NCBI GenBank assembly: GCA_964608095.1 | Contig: CAZSMK010000011.1 | Location: 1-64,000 of the forward strand | Source of the DNA: CAZSMK01 sp964608095 | Lineage (GTDB): Bacteria; Sumerlaeota; Sumerlaeia; MWCT01; JAGHBZ01 | DNA: 64,000 nucleotides | Reading direction: 5' to 3' | Program-made: the position numbers and the translations under genes | The notes under the pieces: generated by a model | Told to the model about the DNA's origin: nothing | The model's database searches: none | The model's input: the letters and a program-made list of their open reading frames with translations, nothing else | Shown: positions 54,302-63,583 of the stretch, in pieces | How positions within the stretch are numbered: position 1 is the stretch's first letter | Layout of the letters: each line of letters starts with the position of its first letter

Positions 54302-55420
54302 TTAGAGCAATCGATTGTAAATGCTGCGAAGGTGTTCAATCATGTGCGTGGAATCGAACATGTCGTGAGCGCGTCGGCGTGCCTGCTCTCCAAATCTTCT
54401 GCGTTCTTCTTCATTGTTCAGAAGTAAATTGAGCACCTCAGCAAGTGCAGAGGGGTCCGCAGGGGGGACTATAATGCCGGAAACGTTATGTTTATTAACG
54501 AAAGGAACGCCGGTATCAAGCCTGGTGCTCACCACGGGTTTGCCGCACGCCATAGCTTCGATCTGGCTCAGTCCATAAGCCTCGCTCGGTAAATGCGACG
54601 GAAGACAGAAAACATCGCTTGCGTGGATATAACGGACCTTCTCTTCCTCGCTCACTTCTCCTTTATAGTGTACCCTGTCACCGATGCCGAGTTCTATTGT
54701 CAGATGCTGCAACCTTTCTTTCTCAGGTCCGGTGCCTATCACTATAAGGTGTGCATTTACTTTTTTCATCGCCCGCAAGAGAAAATCAATTCCCTTATAA
54801 TAACGCAATACACCGACAAAGATTACTATGGGTGTTCCAACATTTGCACGAATGGTATCGGCTTCTTTTTTAACCTGCTCAGTGTCTCTGAAGGGTTCAA
54901 GATCGATTCCGAGCGGAACAGTTTCACATTTGTCCCTGTACCTGCGCAGGAATTCCGAATGGTCGATGTAATTATCGGATGTAGGCATGATCACATCCAC
55001 CGCATCAAGAAAACGATATAAAAATGACCGATACAACCATAACCCTACTTTTTGACGTACTATATCGCTATGATACGTAACCAGAACTTTGCCGGGCGGT
55101 TTTGCAAGGAGATATGATAGTTCTCCTGTCGGATTAGGAAAATGGAAATGGAGCAAATGATACGCCTTCTTTTTCAGAAAAAGCGGAAACGCAGGACACA
55201 ACGGCGCACTGCTCAATCTTCCCAGACACCCCGCCTCGTAAATCTCGACCCCCTCAGTTGAATAACTTCGTCCCTTTATGCTTTTCGTGCGTCGTGCTAT
55301 AAGCACAGAAACTTCAAACTCATCTTTAAGCCCATTACACATGATATTCATGCTTTTTTCGACTCCGCCCACCACCGGCGGATAATAATCTTTATATATA
55401 TGGAGTACGGAAGGTTTCAT
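54302..55420 (-). CDS. GT4-family glycosyltransferase
   Basis: A 372-residue GT-B enzyme. The N-terminal domain opens VLHIYKDYYPPVVGGVEKSMNIMCNGL with a GGVE acceptor motif; the donor site is HASDVFCLPSHLPSEAYGLSQIEAMACGKPVVSTRLDTGVPF (EX7E pattern) and NVSGIIVPPADPSALAEVL follows. It adds a sugar from a nucleotide donor to a surface glycan precursor. It lies between rfbD and the next glycosyltransferase, on the same strand, about 50 bp after the latter. Confidence 0.93.
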   Translation of the reverse strand: MKPSVLHIYKDYYPPVVGGVEKSMNIMCNGLKDEFEVSVLIARRTKSIKGRSYSTEGVEIYEAGCLGRLSSAPLCPAFPLFLKKKAYHLLHFHFPNPTGELSYLLAKPPGKVLVTYHSDIVRQKVGLWLYRSFLYRFLDAVDVIMPTSDNYIDHSEFLRRYRDKCETVPLGIDLEPFRDTEQVKKEADTIRANVGTPIVIFVGVLRYYKGIDFLLRAMKKVNAHLIVIGTGPEKERLQHLTIELGIGDRVHYKGEVSEEEKVRYIHASDVFCLPSHLPSEAYGLSQIEAMACGKPVVSTRLDTGVPFVNKHNVSGIIVPPADPSALAEVLNLLLNNEEERRRFGEQARRRAHDMFDSTHMIEHLRSIYNRLL

Positions 55421-55469
55421 TTATCATTACTCATATTCACTCATAATCAAAAAACATGTATATATACGA

Positions 55470-56648
55470 TTATTTTTTGTTCAGAGATTCTTCGATAAGT
55501 GCGCTCAATTCATCAAGCCTGCGATTCCAGGTATTCTTCTTTGCAAGTTCAAGTCGTTCCTCTTGCATGGTATCCCCATCTTTGAGAATGTTGTCTGCCG
55601 CATTCATAAAACCCTGATAAGTTGACGACATATTGACCGCATGAGCATAAGGTTCCAGACTCGGCAACGCCGTGGTAACAACAGGTTTTCCCGTTGCCAA
55701 AAACTCGAAGAATTTGATCGGGAAAATGCACGCCGTGTAGTCAGTAAGATGATAAGGGATGATGAGAATATCCGCCGCCTTTAAATAGCGCGGGAGTTCC
55801 GTATATGGCACCGGGGGGATAAGATAAAGGTTATGGACTTTTTTCAGGCGCTCGAGTGTAAGAGGGGAAACATCGTTCCAAAGAGGTCCAATAAGCACAA
55901 CCGACCAGTCAATGCGCTTATTTGCAAGATACTCAATGAGTTCGAAATTTACCTTTGAAGCTGCCAGGTTTCCGGCAAACATAAGGATAGGATGTGGTAT
56001 CTGAGCAACCGCATCTGCAATCGGCGTTGCACTTTTCATCACCTTGTTGAAATGCTCAAAATCCCCGACATTTGTTTGAAGGTGTGTGTTCTGATTAAAC
56101 GCCCGGCATTTTCTCACCAATGCAGGAGATGTTGCAAACACGAGATCGGCTCTTTCGAGAAGCGCTTTCTCCGCATGATAAATCTCATCCGTCTTTACAT
56201 CCTCTATTTCTGTCAGATCATCAACGCAGTGGTAGATTAACAGACTATGGGGAATTCCCTTCAGGTAATGGACGGCATAAGGATTGAATATCCAGACTAT
56301 GGGTTCTTTTGCATGCCACATCTTAAGAGTTCTCTTCAAACGCGGTAAAAACAAGAGGCGGTTGAGTTTAAGGGCAAGACCACTTCCTCTCGATGGAAGA
56401 ACCATGGGTGATAGTAAAACAAGTCCAGGGATTTTTTCATGTGGTTTTGTGATGGCTCGCTTGAATCTTCTTATTACGCGTTTGATGTCTGGCCTGTTAA
56501 TTCCGGGACTTCTTATTCCTATGGTCTCAACATAAAATATACGATTATGGGCTCTGGCAAGTCGCACCATGAGCTGATGTTTATTTGTCGGTAACGGAGT
56601 GTCCCAATCTTCGGTCGAGAAACATACTATATTCCGGCGAGTCAACAT
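55470..56648 (-). CDS. Glycosyltransferase, GT-B fold
   Basis: A 392-residue protein. The N terminus IVCFSTEDWDTPLPTNKHQLMVRLARAHNRIFYVETIGIR resembles glycosyltransferases of exopolysaccharide loci. The donor domain has HCVDDLTEIE, PILMFAGNLAASKVNFELIEYLA, ADILIIPYHLTDYTACIFPIKFFEFLATGKPVVTTALPS (family motif with the donor Glu) near residue 300. Specificity unknown. It is first of the minus-strand sugar group (GT, GT4, rfbD) that begins after the mlaE gene 24 bp upstream. Confidence 0.88.
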   Translation of the reverse strand: MLTRRNIVCFSTEDWDTPLPTNKHQLMVRLARAHNRIFYVETIGIRSPGINRPDIKRVIRRFKRAITKPHEKIPGLVLLSPMVLPSRGSGLALKLNRLLFLPRLKRTLKMWHAKEPIVWIFNPYAVHYLKGIPHSLLIYHCVDDLTEIEDVKTDEIYHAEKALLERADLVFATSPALVRKCRAFNQNTHLQTNVGDFEHFNKVMKSATPIADAVAQIPHPILMFAGNLAASKVNFELIEYLANKRIDWSVVLIGPLWNDVSPLTLERLKKVHNLYLIPPVPYTELPRYLKAADILIIPYHLTDYTACIFPIKFFEFLATGKPVVTTALPSLEPYAHAVNMSSTYQGFMNAADNILKDGDTMQEERLELAKKNTWNRRLDELSALIEESLNKK

Positions 56649-56672
56649 AGGGCCCTTAGAGAGATAAGATAC

Positions 56673-57461
56673 TCACATACCTCCAGTTAAAAACAGAATC
56701 CAGGAGGTTAAAATATAATCGAAAATAAGAATAGAAACGAGACAAAAGACTACGGCTGAGGTAGTTGACTTCCCTACCCCTTGAGCGCCCCCACTGGTGC
56801 GAAATCCGAAGAAACAACCGACAAGACCAATAATAGCGCCGAAGAAAAGGGTTTTAAGAAGACCGGAGACTACATCGCGCAGGAGAAGAAATCTAATAGA
56901 GTAGTTATAATATAATCTTGGCGGCAGATCCAGTAGAATGGTTCCGACAAGAAGACCGCCAAGATATCCCACGATATTCGCATAAATAGCAATGAGTGGA
57001 AGGCTTATGGTCGCGGCAACCACGCGCGGAGCAACAAGATATTTGAACGGATTGACCGATAAAGTCCACATAGCGTCGATTTGTTCCGTAATCTTCATCG
57101 ACCCCAACTCAGCAGCCATTGAAGCGGCAACCCTTGAACCAACTACCATCGCCGTAAAGACCGGCACCATTTCTACGGCAAGCGCCACTGATGTTATTCC
57201 TGCCGCATAAAGCTTTGCCCCGAACTTTTCCAGCTGATATCCGGTCTGAAGCAAAATCACCATTCCCACAAATAATGCGGTCAGATTTGCTATAGGCATC
57301 GAACTGACCCCTATGCGAATCATCTGATCGGTGTAAAGATGATTGACAAAGGGACGAGTAATAAGAGCCCGCAGCGTATCAAGAGAAAAATATGCAACCT
57401 CGCCGAACAGACGGACTGTGCTAATTACACAATTCCCTATTTTTTGAAAAAGATTAAGCAT
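56673..57461 (-). CDS. MlaE-family lipid ABC transporter permease (orphan)
   Basis: A 262-residue permease with five to six helices, of the MlaE/TTG2B type involved in phospholipid movement between membranes. The core VEMVPVFTAMVVGSRVAASMAAELGSMKITEQIDAMWTLSVNPFKYLVAPRVVAATISLPLIAIYANIVGYLGG is textbook. The ATPase (MlaF) and substrate-binding MCE protein (MlaD) that usually follow are missing here. The start has an AGGAG close by. It is the first gene of the minus-strand group that continues with glycosyltransferases and is divergent from the pseudopilin. Confidence 0.93.
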   Translation of the reverse strand: MLNLFQKIGNCVISTVRLFGEVAYFSLDTLRALITRPFVNHLYTDQMIRIGVSSMPIANLTALFVGMVILLQTGYQLEKFGAKLYAAGITSVALAVEMVPVFTAMVVGSRVAASMAAELGSMKITEQIDAMWTLSVNPFKYLVAPRVVAATISLPLIAIYANIVGYLGGLLVGTILLDLPPRLYYNYSIRFLLLRDVVSGLLKTLFFGAIIGLVGCFFGFRTSGGAQGVGKSTTSAVVFCLVSILIFDYILTSWILFLTGGM

Positions 57462-57613
57462 TCTCCTCTATGGTCGATACATTATGATATGACTATGTTA
57501 AACATAAGAAAACGACCATTTTTCAAGCTAAATTTCGTTGCATTTATTTTCATTCAGAACTATACTTATATAGATTATCTTACTTAATTATAGTCGTAGC
57601 GATAGATTATATA

Positions 57614-58180
57614 ATGAATCGGGGGAATCAAATAGGACTACATCATATATATCTAAAACGAGCAATGACCTTATTTGAACTCCTTGTCGGTGTAACGGTC
57701 ATTTTTCTTCTCGTTATTTTCTTTCTCATCTCATTACCCCAAATGCTGATTACGACCAAGATATCACGTGTCAAAGAAGAGCACACAGTTCTCGTAAGGG
57801 CATTGACCCATTATCACATGGATTATGGTAGTTTCCCATCAAGCGCTCGGGGATTACGTTCTTTAAGCGCCCCTACTGCTTACCTCGCCTCTATTCCCAT
57901 TGATCCTTTCTCTAAAGAGGGAAAACAATCACAGTATTTCTACATTTCAAATATTTCTTCTGATATCAGCTATGTGATTATCAGTTTAGGACCGGATGGT
58001 GATAATGATCTGCTGAACATTGTCTCAAAATTTCCCGAGTATCTAACGTCAACACATACAACACCACAGGAGAGAACCATGAACCTGCGTGAAATCGTCA
58101 ATTTGTATGTGCTGACAAAATCCTACGATCCCACCAATGGGATAATGAGTGACGGGGATCTCATCTTTGTCGGAAAATAA
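57614..58180 (+). CDS. GspG-like type II secretion or type IV pseudopilin
   Basis: A 188-residue protein. The N terminus KRA-MTLFELLVGVTVIFLLVIFFLIS has the pilin helix with Glu5, but Ala replaces the usual Gly at -1 and Met replaces Phe at +1. The soluble part has LVRALTHYHMDYGSFPSSARGLRSL and YFYISNISSDISYVIISLGPDGDN, as in GspG (Y..D.G.YPs...GL..L, LGaDG). The prepilin peptidase may cut at the Ala, less efficiently. No other secretion component is nearby. It is 20 bp ahead of the transglutaminase gene, so the two are co-transcribed. Confidence 0.85.
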   Translation: MNRGNQIGLHHIYLKRAMTLFELLVGVTVIFLLVIFFLISLPQMLITTKISRVKEEHTVLVRALTHYHMDYGSFPSSARGLRSLSAPTAYLASIPIDPFSKEGKQSQYFYISNISSDISYVIISLGPDGDNDLLNIVSKFPEYLTSTHTTPQERTMNLREIVNLYVLTKSYDPTNGIMSDGDLIFVGK

Positions 58181-58200
58181 GGAAGTGCTGGAGTACGCGT

Positions 58201-60321
58201 ATGAATCTATCCCCACACACGAAAAAACTCCTCTTCTTCATCATCATCCTCGGTTTGTTGAACCTTTTCAGCATTCAACTCATTCCCGCACCCACTATCA
58301 TAATTGCCTTACTTACCTTGCTACCCGCATGGTTCTTCATTGACCGCCAGGACTTTCCCAAACTCTATTACCTGCTCTGGATGATTTTGACCTTCCTTTC
58401 CTTAATATTCCTCTTACTTTATATGATACTTACACGGTCATCGCCCCTCGTCATTTTTCCCCTTATACTCGTAATTCTACAGATCGGTCGTGTCTTTACG
58501 ATAAGTAACCACCGCGCCCTATTTCAATCATGGCTTATCGCACTTTCTATGATCACCATCGCTGCCATTCACGGATATTCCTTATTTTCTCTTATCCTCA
58601 TCGTGCCTTTTCTTTTTGTCTCCGTTGCTTTTTTAGTAAACATTATGCTTCTTGCATCTCCTATAAATACACAGCGATTTCCCTCTTCTTTGGTAATCAG
58701 GTTGAACTGCACCGCCTTCCTGATCGCCTTGATCTTTTTTCTCTTCCTTCCCCGCCACCGACTCTTAAATTTTCAATACGACTTGCATTCGATCACAAGT
58801 AGACACTTAAATTTTGCCTCTTCAGGATTTTCAGACACATTTTATCTCGGGACATTCCGCCATCTTCTGAATGATGAACGGGAAGCGTTAAGACTGGACA
58901 TCGATTCCGCCTACCAGAATATGATTGTATATTTGCGTGGCGACGTCATGGATGAATTTGATGGATTGTCGTGGCGAAAAAACGAAGGATATTCGGAACA
59001 AAGAGCCTTGTTTCCACCACGGGGAACCTCAAAAATCAAATTGACCTATGAGGCGAGCTCCGACTATGACTCATCACAAAAACGCGTACAATATCGCGTC
59101 AAATATACAGGGTTGAATACCGATCTCGTCTTTTATATTCCCGTACTCGATACCGTCTACACCAGCGGGATTCCTCTCATTACCGACAATTCAAAGAGTC
59201 TTCGCCTTGAGAGAAAGTCCTCTTTAGCAGAGTACACTGCTATCTCGCATCCGGTGTATAGTAGCAACGACCTTTTGTATGAAGAGTCTCTTCCCGAGGA
59301 TGAGAGAACTATGTATCTCAACATACCCGATATTGAAGGGCTTGATGAAATACAGGGCATTGCAACCCGAATAGTACGGGAATCAGATTCAGACCACGCC
59401 AAAGCCCGCGCTATCAGCGATTATCTAAGAAGTACCTATATATATAGCCTTCGTTCGGATATAACTCTCGGGAAAAAAAGTCTCTATCATTTTCTCTTTT
59501 ACAATAGAAAAGGTCATTGTGAATTTTTCGGCACCGCCATGGCTGTCATGCTGAGATCAATCGGGATACCTTCACGAATAGCCGTGGGGTTCATCAAGGA
59601 AACCAAAAAAAACAAAAACACTCCCCTCATAATCCAGAACCGTGACGCACACGTATGGGTAGAGGCTTATTGTGACGGGCGGGGTTGGTATCAGTTTGAT
59701 CCTACACCACCTGCGCCCCTTCTCGTTGAAACTCATAATATTTTTGTCACTCGAATCATCAAGTGGTTCAAAAAAATAAGTGACCGAACCCAAGTCTTTC
59801 TCAGCGATTACAGTACCAAATTGCAGCAACAGATTTTTACTTTTATAGGTAGCAGATTGTTGAACCTTTCCGCCTCCATGCCTTCTGGAGATAAATGGAT
59901 TACTCTGTGGAGCAGACTACGTTCTTCATTCTTACAAAGGGGCTTTTTCTTATTTATTTTATTGGTGCTATGTATAGATTCAATTCTTGTCTTGACTTAC
60001 CTGAAATTCCGACATCGCTTGAGAAAAACGGCCGAAAGAAGGCCAGAAAGAGTGTTAAAGGAATCGGTCACACTATTCCGATTATACAAGAGAATCCTGC
60101 GTTGGTTGGATTTCCGTCCTGAGGGTAGAAAAACGACACTCACCTTACGAGAAATTGCGGCACGCTACAAAACCACTCATCCTGCATTTTACTTTAAAGC
60201 CATCGAGGTTATTGACCTTTATTATGCCGCCAGGTACAGCCCCCAATGCGATACAGAATCTCTTGAAAACGAAATTCTGGGGTTAATCAGGTCTTCCCCC
60301 CGTCATACCACTGCGACATGA
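58201..60321 (+). CDS. TgpA-like membrane transglutaminase/protease-homologue
   Basis: A 706-residue protein. Six to seven helices (about 8-200) precede a periplasmic part. The transglutaminase-like core has the triad Cys440 (GHCEFFGTAMAVMLRSIGIPSRIAVGF), His484 (RDAHVWVEAY) and Asp500 (YQFDPTPP). A further helix (about 575-600) and a cytoplasmic DUF4129-like tail (LTLREIAARYKTTHP) follow, the TgpA arrangement. TgpA genes usually stand with a MoxR ATPase and DUF58 protein; neither is here. Co-transcribed with the pseudopilin. Substrates are presumed periplasmic proteins. Confidence 0.9.
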   Translation: MNLSPHTKKLLFFIIILGLLNLFSIQLIPAPTIIIALLTLLPAWFFIDRQDFPKLYYLLWMILTFLSLIFLLLYMILTRSSPLVIFPLILVILQIGRVFTISNHRALFQSWLIALSMITIAAIHGYSLFSLILIVPFLFVSVAFLVNIMLLASPINTQRFPSSLVIRLNCTAFLIALIFFLFLPRHRLLNFQYDLHSITSRHLNFASSGFSDTFYLGTFRHLLNDEREALRLDIDSAYQNMIVYLRGDVMDEFDGLSWRKNEGYSEQRALFPPRGTSKIKLTYEASSDYDSSQKRVQYRVKYTGLNTDLVFYIPVLDTVYTSGIPLITDNSKSLRLERKSSLAEYTAISHPVYSSNDLLYEESLPEDERTMYLNIPDIEGLDEIQGIATRIVRESDSDHAKARAISDYLRSTYIYSLRSDITLGKKSLYHFLFYNRKGHCEFFGTAMAVMLRSIGIPSRIAVGFIKETKKNKNTPLIIQNRDAHVWVEAYCDGRGWYQFDPTPPAPLLVETHNIFVTRIIKWFKKISDRTQVFLSDYSTKLQQQIFTFIGSRLLNLSASMPSGDKWITLWSRLRSSFLQRGFFLFILLVLCIDSILVLTYLKFRHRLRKTAERRPERVLKESVTLFRLYKRILRWLDFRPEGRKTTLTLREIAARYKTTHPAFYFKAIEVIDLYYAARYSPQCDTESLENEILGLIRSSPRHTTAT

Positions 60322-60372
60322 GATTTCAAGGATTTCCCCTTTAGATGAGACCAGGTAGAGGCTTAGGACACC

Positions 60373-61503
60373 CTAACTCTGACGTGACGAGATCGCCCGA
60401 CATGATTCGCGTTCAATTAATTGAGTGCCGATAAGCAAGGTGGTGGGCAATGAACCCGGATTCTCGATTTTATCTATAAGTCTGTTCGCCGCCTTCTCTC
60501 CCATTTCGTCCGTCAGTACACGTATGGTAGTCAATGGCGGCTGTGACCATGCGGAACTCTCGATGTCATCAAACCCAACGATACTGAATTCATCAGGGAT
60601 GCCTATATCGTGCTCCTTACAATAGTTTATGATATCAAGAGCAAAAGAATCGTTGCACGCAACTATAGCAGTAGGACGAACCTTTGCGCTAAGAATTTTT
60701 TTGAATGCGGAGACACCATCTTTCGCATCCATGATAATCCATTCTTCATGAGGCTTCATTCTCATCATCTTTGAACCCAGAATAAAACCATTGAGACGTT
60801 CTCGAAACGATGAGTGAATTGGGCTACCCATCAAAAAAGCCATCTTCCGGTGACCAAGCGAGTACAAATATTCAACTAAATTGATCGCCGCAGATTGATT
60901 GTTGGCTGCGATGTAGTCGATATCTTCTATCGCCTCGGTTTTCCCGGGATCCTGGCATAGATAATTTGAAATCGTCACCACTGGCAGGATTTTGTTTATC
61001 TGCCGATACACATTTAAATATACCCCTTCGAGGATTGCACCATCTACTTTCCCTTGCTCTATGATCGATGGAAGGGAATTGGGCGTATGCTGGGTAGGGT
61101 CGAAACTCGAGATGATCAGGTGGTAATTGGATTTTCTTGCCTCTCGTTCCGCTCCGGCGACTATATGCGCAAAATAGGGAATCTTTATTATAGACCTATC
61201 TCCCCCCCAGAAGATATAGGCAAGATTGTAGGTCTTCTCCCTCGAACGTTTGATACCTGAAATTATGCCTTTCACAAATGTTCCCTTTCCCGGTACCGTG
61301 TAAAGAAATCCTTCCCCAATCAGGTCTTTCAGTCCTTTCCTGACGGATATTCGGCTTATATTAAATTGCTCTGACAGTAAACGTTCGCTCAATATTCGGT
61401 CATCCGGTTTGAGCGTTCGATTCTTTATCTCTCTTATAATTGTATCCTTGAGCTTTTTATATACAGGCTCTTTTGTTCTTTTTGCTCTGACCATTACCAT
61501 CAT
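60373..61503 (-). CDS. GntR-HTH regulator with LacI-type sugar-binding domain
   Basis: A 376-residue hybrid regulator: GntR winged helix at residues 10-75 (PVYKKLKDTIIREIKNRTLKPDDRILSERLLSEQFNISRISVRKGL) and a periplasmic-binding-like ligand domain (about 90-370: TVVAGAEREARKSNYHLIIS style, AIVACNDSFALDIINYCKEHDIGIPDEFSIVGFDDIESSAWSQPPLTTIRVL). This AraR/ADP-type layout senses sugars. GGGAGAG precedes the start. It sits at one end of a sugar ABC locus and is the likely regulator of the permeases and the binding protein. Confidence 0.92.
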   Translation of the reverse strand: MMVMVRAKRTKEPVYKKLKDTIIREIKNRTLKPDDRILSERLLSEQFNISRISVRKGLKDLIGEGFLYTVPGKGTFVKGIISGIKRSREKTYNLAYIFWGGDRSIIKIPYFAHIVAGAEREARKSNYHLIISSFDPTQHTPNSLPSIIEQGKVDGAILEGVYLNVYRQINKILPVVTISNYLCQDPGKTEAIEDIDYIAANNQSAAINLVEYLYSLGHRKMAFLMGSPIHSSFRERLNGFILGSKMMRMKPHEEWIIMDAKDGVSAFKKILSAKVRPTAIVACNDSFALDIINYCKEHDIGIPDEFSIVGFDDIESSAWSQPPLTTIRVLTDEMGEKAANRLIDKIENPGSLPTTLLIGTQLIERESCRAISSRQS

Positions 61504-61631
61504 CTCTCCCTTTTATAAAAAACAAATTTGTGCAATTCAAACGCATCTCCATGGTTCTGTCAACTTTGATTTTCATACATAGTCCCAAATCATTCAAATA
61601 CATAAGCTCCGATATAATGTGACGTTCACCT

Positions 61632-62573
61632 CTATACCTTCAACCCTGTCAATGTGATTCCCTGCATAATCTTTTTCTGAAAAATAAGGAAAAAGATGAT
61701 AGCAGGTATAGCTGCCAGCATTGATGCCGCGAGGGTAATGTTCCACGGAATCGTTCCTTGTTGCGAAAAGAAATAGAGCTGCACCATGACGGTATACCAA
61801 TCAGAATGGAGAACAAGAAACGGCCAGAAAAAGTCGTTCCAGGTAGCAATGAAAGAGAAAATGGAAAGAACCGCCACTATGGATTGAGAGAGAGGCAGAA
61901 TAATCCTGAGAAAGATACGTAATTCACCGGCACCATCAACGCGTGCGGCTTCCAGAAGATCGTTTGGGATTTCGTCGAAAAATGTCTTGAACACAAAGAT
62001 ATTAAAGGCATTAACACCCGCGGGCAGGATGACCGCTAATATCCCACCCAACAGACCTCTTCCTGCAAGGTTTATATGCAAGATGGGAAGGTCGGTAACC
62101 GTCAGGTAAAGGGGAATGAAAATAACAAAAAAAGGCACCATCAAGGTGACGAAAAAAAGGTATGAAAAGATTTTGAGCGCACCGAGTCGAAGTTTGCTCA
62201 GTGCATATCCCGCAAGACCCGCAGGAAATATCTGAAAAAACCACACTCCTATGACAATAATAATCGTGTTGAAAAAATAGCGCGCATAATTGAATTTTTC
62301 CCATGCCTCCGAATAATTATCCCACTGCCATTTTAACGGGTCAGTCGTGGGTTCCGGAAAAAATTTCGGCGGATAACTGAACACCTCAACCGACTCCTTC
62401 AACGCACTTAATAGTCCCCATAAGAAAGGCAGAAAGGTAGTAAATACTCCGATGGCAAGCAGCGCTATTATGGTGTAATATAATCCTTTTCCTTTAGGCG
62501 TTTTGAGGTCCGCCTCTGAAATCAAGGTTCTTTCTCGATGTAGCGGCTTTCTTTTATTCCAGAATGCCATCAC
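61632..62573 (-). CDS. Sugar ABC transporter permease (MalG type)
   Basis: A 313-residue permease with six helices. The coupling loop EAARVDGAGELRIFLRIILPLSQ (EAA motif, about 205-227) and the opening YYTIIALLAIGVFTTFLPFLWGLLSALKESVEVFSYPP are standard for MalG-type sugar importers (family CUT1). The start overlaps the partner permease stop by four bases. Substrate unknown. Confidence 0.94.
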   Translation of the reverse strand: MMAFWNKRKPLHRERTLISEADLKTPKGKGLYYTIIALLAIGVFTTFLPFLWGLLSALKESVEVFSYPPKFFPEPTTDPLKWQWDNYSEAWEKFNYARYFFNTIIIVIGVWFFQIFPAGLAGYALSKLRLGALKIFSYLFFVTLMVPFFVIFIPLYLTVTDLPILHINLAGRGLLGGILAVILPAGVNAFNIFVFKTFFDEIPNDLLEAARVDGAGELRIFLRIILPLSQSIVAVLSIFSFIATWNDFFWPFLVLHSDWYTVMVQLYFFSQQGTIPWNITLAASMLAAIPAIIFFLIFQKKIMQGITLTGLKV

Positions 62574-63463
62574 TGCTCCTTACGTAGTTTTTTCAATATC
62601 ACAAAATAAGAGACTGCAATCACGACCAGGAAGATGAAGAGAGTAAAATTGATTGCAGATGCCATGCCGAAATTATAATAACGGAACGCGGTATTATAGA
62701 TATATAACAGCACGGTCAAAGTAGCATTGTTAGGACCTCCCCCTGTCATAATAAAAGGCTCGACAAATACCTGAGAGGTTCCAATAATTTGCAGAATAAA
62801 AATGATAAGCATAACGGGTAAAATCTGGGGGATGGTAATATGCCGAATCCGCTGCCAGATTGATGCTCCATCGATCTCGGCGGCTTCATAAAGTTGCGGA
62901 GGCACCCCTTGAAGCGCCGCAAGATAAATAATCATGGTCGCGCCTGCATTCTTCCACGTGCTCATTATGACAAGACTTAGCAATGCCATCTTTTCGTTTA
63001 TAAGCCATCGCAACGAGGGGAAACCAATCATACGGAGTAACGAATCGAAAAGGCCTTCCTCCGGACGATAGAGAAACTTCCAAACCAGGATAACGACGAC
63101 GAGAGGAATGATAACGGGGAGATAGAAACCAAGACGGAAAAAGCCCGTTGCACGTCGGACCTCATTAATAGCGATGGCGAGTATTACCGGTATAAAGTAT
63201 CCAATCCCTATGCATAATCCCATAAAAATCAACGTGTTTTGCCATGATTGATAGAAGAGTGGATCATGCAGGATTCGCTCGAAATTTCCTAAGCCTATGA
63301 ATTCGGGTGGCACCAAAGGAGATTGATACTCGAAAAAGGAAAGCCATAGACCATAAAGAATGGGACGCCAGCTGAAAAGGATAAAGAATACGATAGCGGG
63401 TAAGAGGAAAAAGAAAGCGGCGATATGCTGTTTTTTTATTGCGTTATGTTTGAAAAAATTCAT
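62570..63463 (-). CDS. Sugar ABC transporter permease (MalF type)
   Basis: A 297-residue permease with six helices. EAAEIDGASIWQRIRHITIPQILPVMLII is the EAA coupling motif (about 192-220); the N-terminal AAFFFLLPAIVFFILFSWRPILYGLWLSFFEY is typical of the MalF/UgpA group. First gene of the permease operon, divergent from the binding protein, with a palindromic operator candidate between them. No ATPase gene is in the window; CUT1 systems often share a distant one. Confidence 0.94.
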   Translation of the reverse strand: MNFFKHNAIKKQHIAAFFFLLPAIVFFILFSWRPILYGLWLSFFEYQSPLVPPEFIGLGNFERILHDPLFYQSWQNTLIFMGLCIGIGYFIPVILAIAINEVRRATGFFRLGFYLPVIIPLVVVILVWKFLYRPEEGLFDSLLRMIGFPSLRWLINEKMALLSLVIMSTWKNAGATMIIYLAALQGVPPQLYEAAEIDGASIWQRIRHITIPQILPVMLIIFILQIIGTSQVFVEPFIMTGGGPNNATLTVLLYIYNTAFRYYNFGMASAINFTLFIFLVVIAVSYFVILKKLRKEQ

Positions 63464-63503
63464 AATGCATGGAAAAAATTCAATTTTTTCTTGCTTTTTT
63501 TAG

Positions 63504-63523
63504 TACCAGTATATTAACTGGTA
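63504..63523. promoter_or_regulatory. Palindromic operator candidate between the sugar ABC units
   Basis: A perfect 7-bp inverted repeat TACCAGT / ACTGGTA with a 6-bp ATATTA spacer. It lies in the divergent region between the permease and binding-protein genes, just upstream of the binding protein's -35 box and over a TATACT-like element on the other strand. The arms suit a dimeric GntR or LacI-type regulator such as the one at 60373. Confidence 0.6.
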
Positions 63524-63534
63524 TTTTTACATGA

Positions 63535-63563
63535 TTGCAAATGCTATTTGTCAATTCTAAAAT
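63535..63563 (+). promoter_or_regulatory. Promoter of the solute-binding protein gene
   Basis: -35 TTGCAA (63535-63540), 17-base spacer, -10 TAAAAT (63558-63563), 20 bp before the ATG at 63584, with TATGGAG as the ribosome site. The palindrome at 63504-63523 lies immediately upstream. Confidence 0.6.
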
Positions 63564-63583
63564 TTATAGTATGGAGTAACGAT

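Noticed and set aside
61522..61531. Palindrome ACAAATTTGT upstream of the GntR/LacI regulator gene
   Set aside because: Ten bases of AT-rich palindrome are expected by chance; differs from the stronger site at 63504, so no regulatory call is made.
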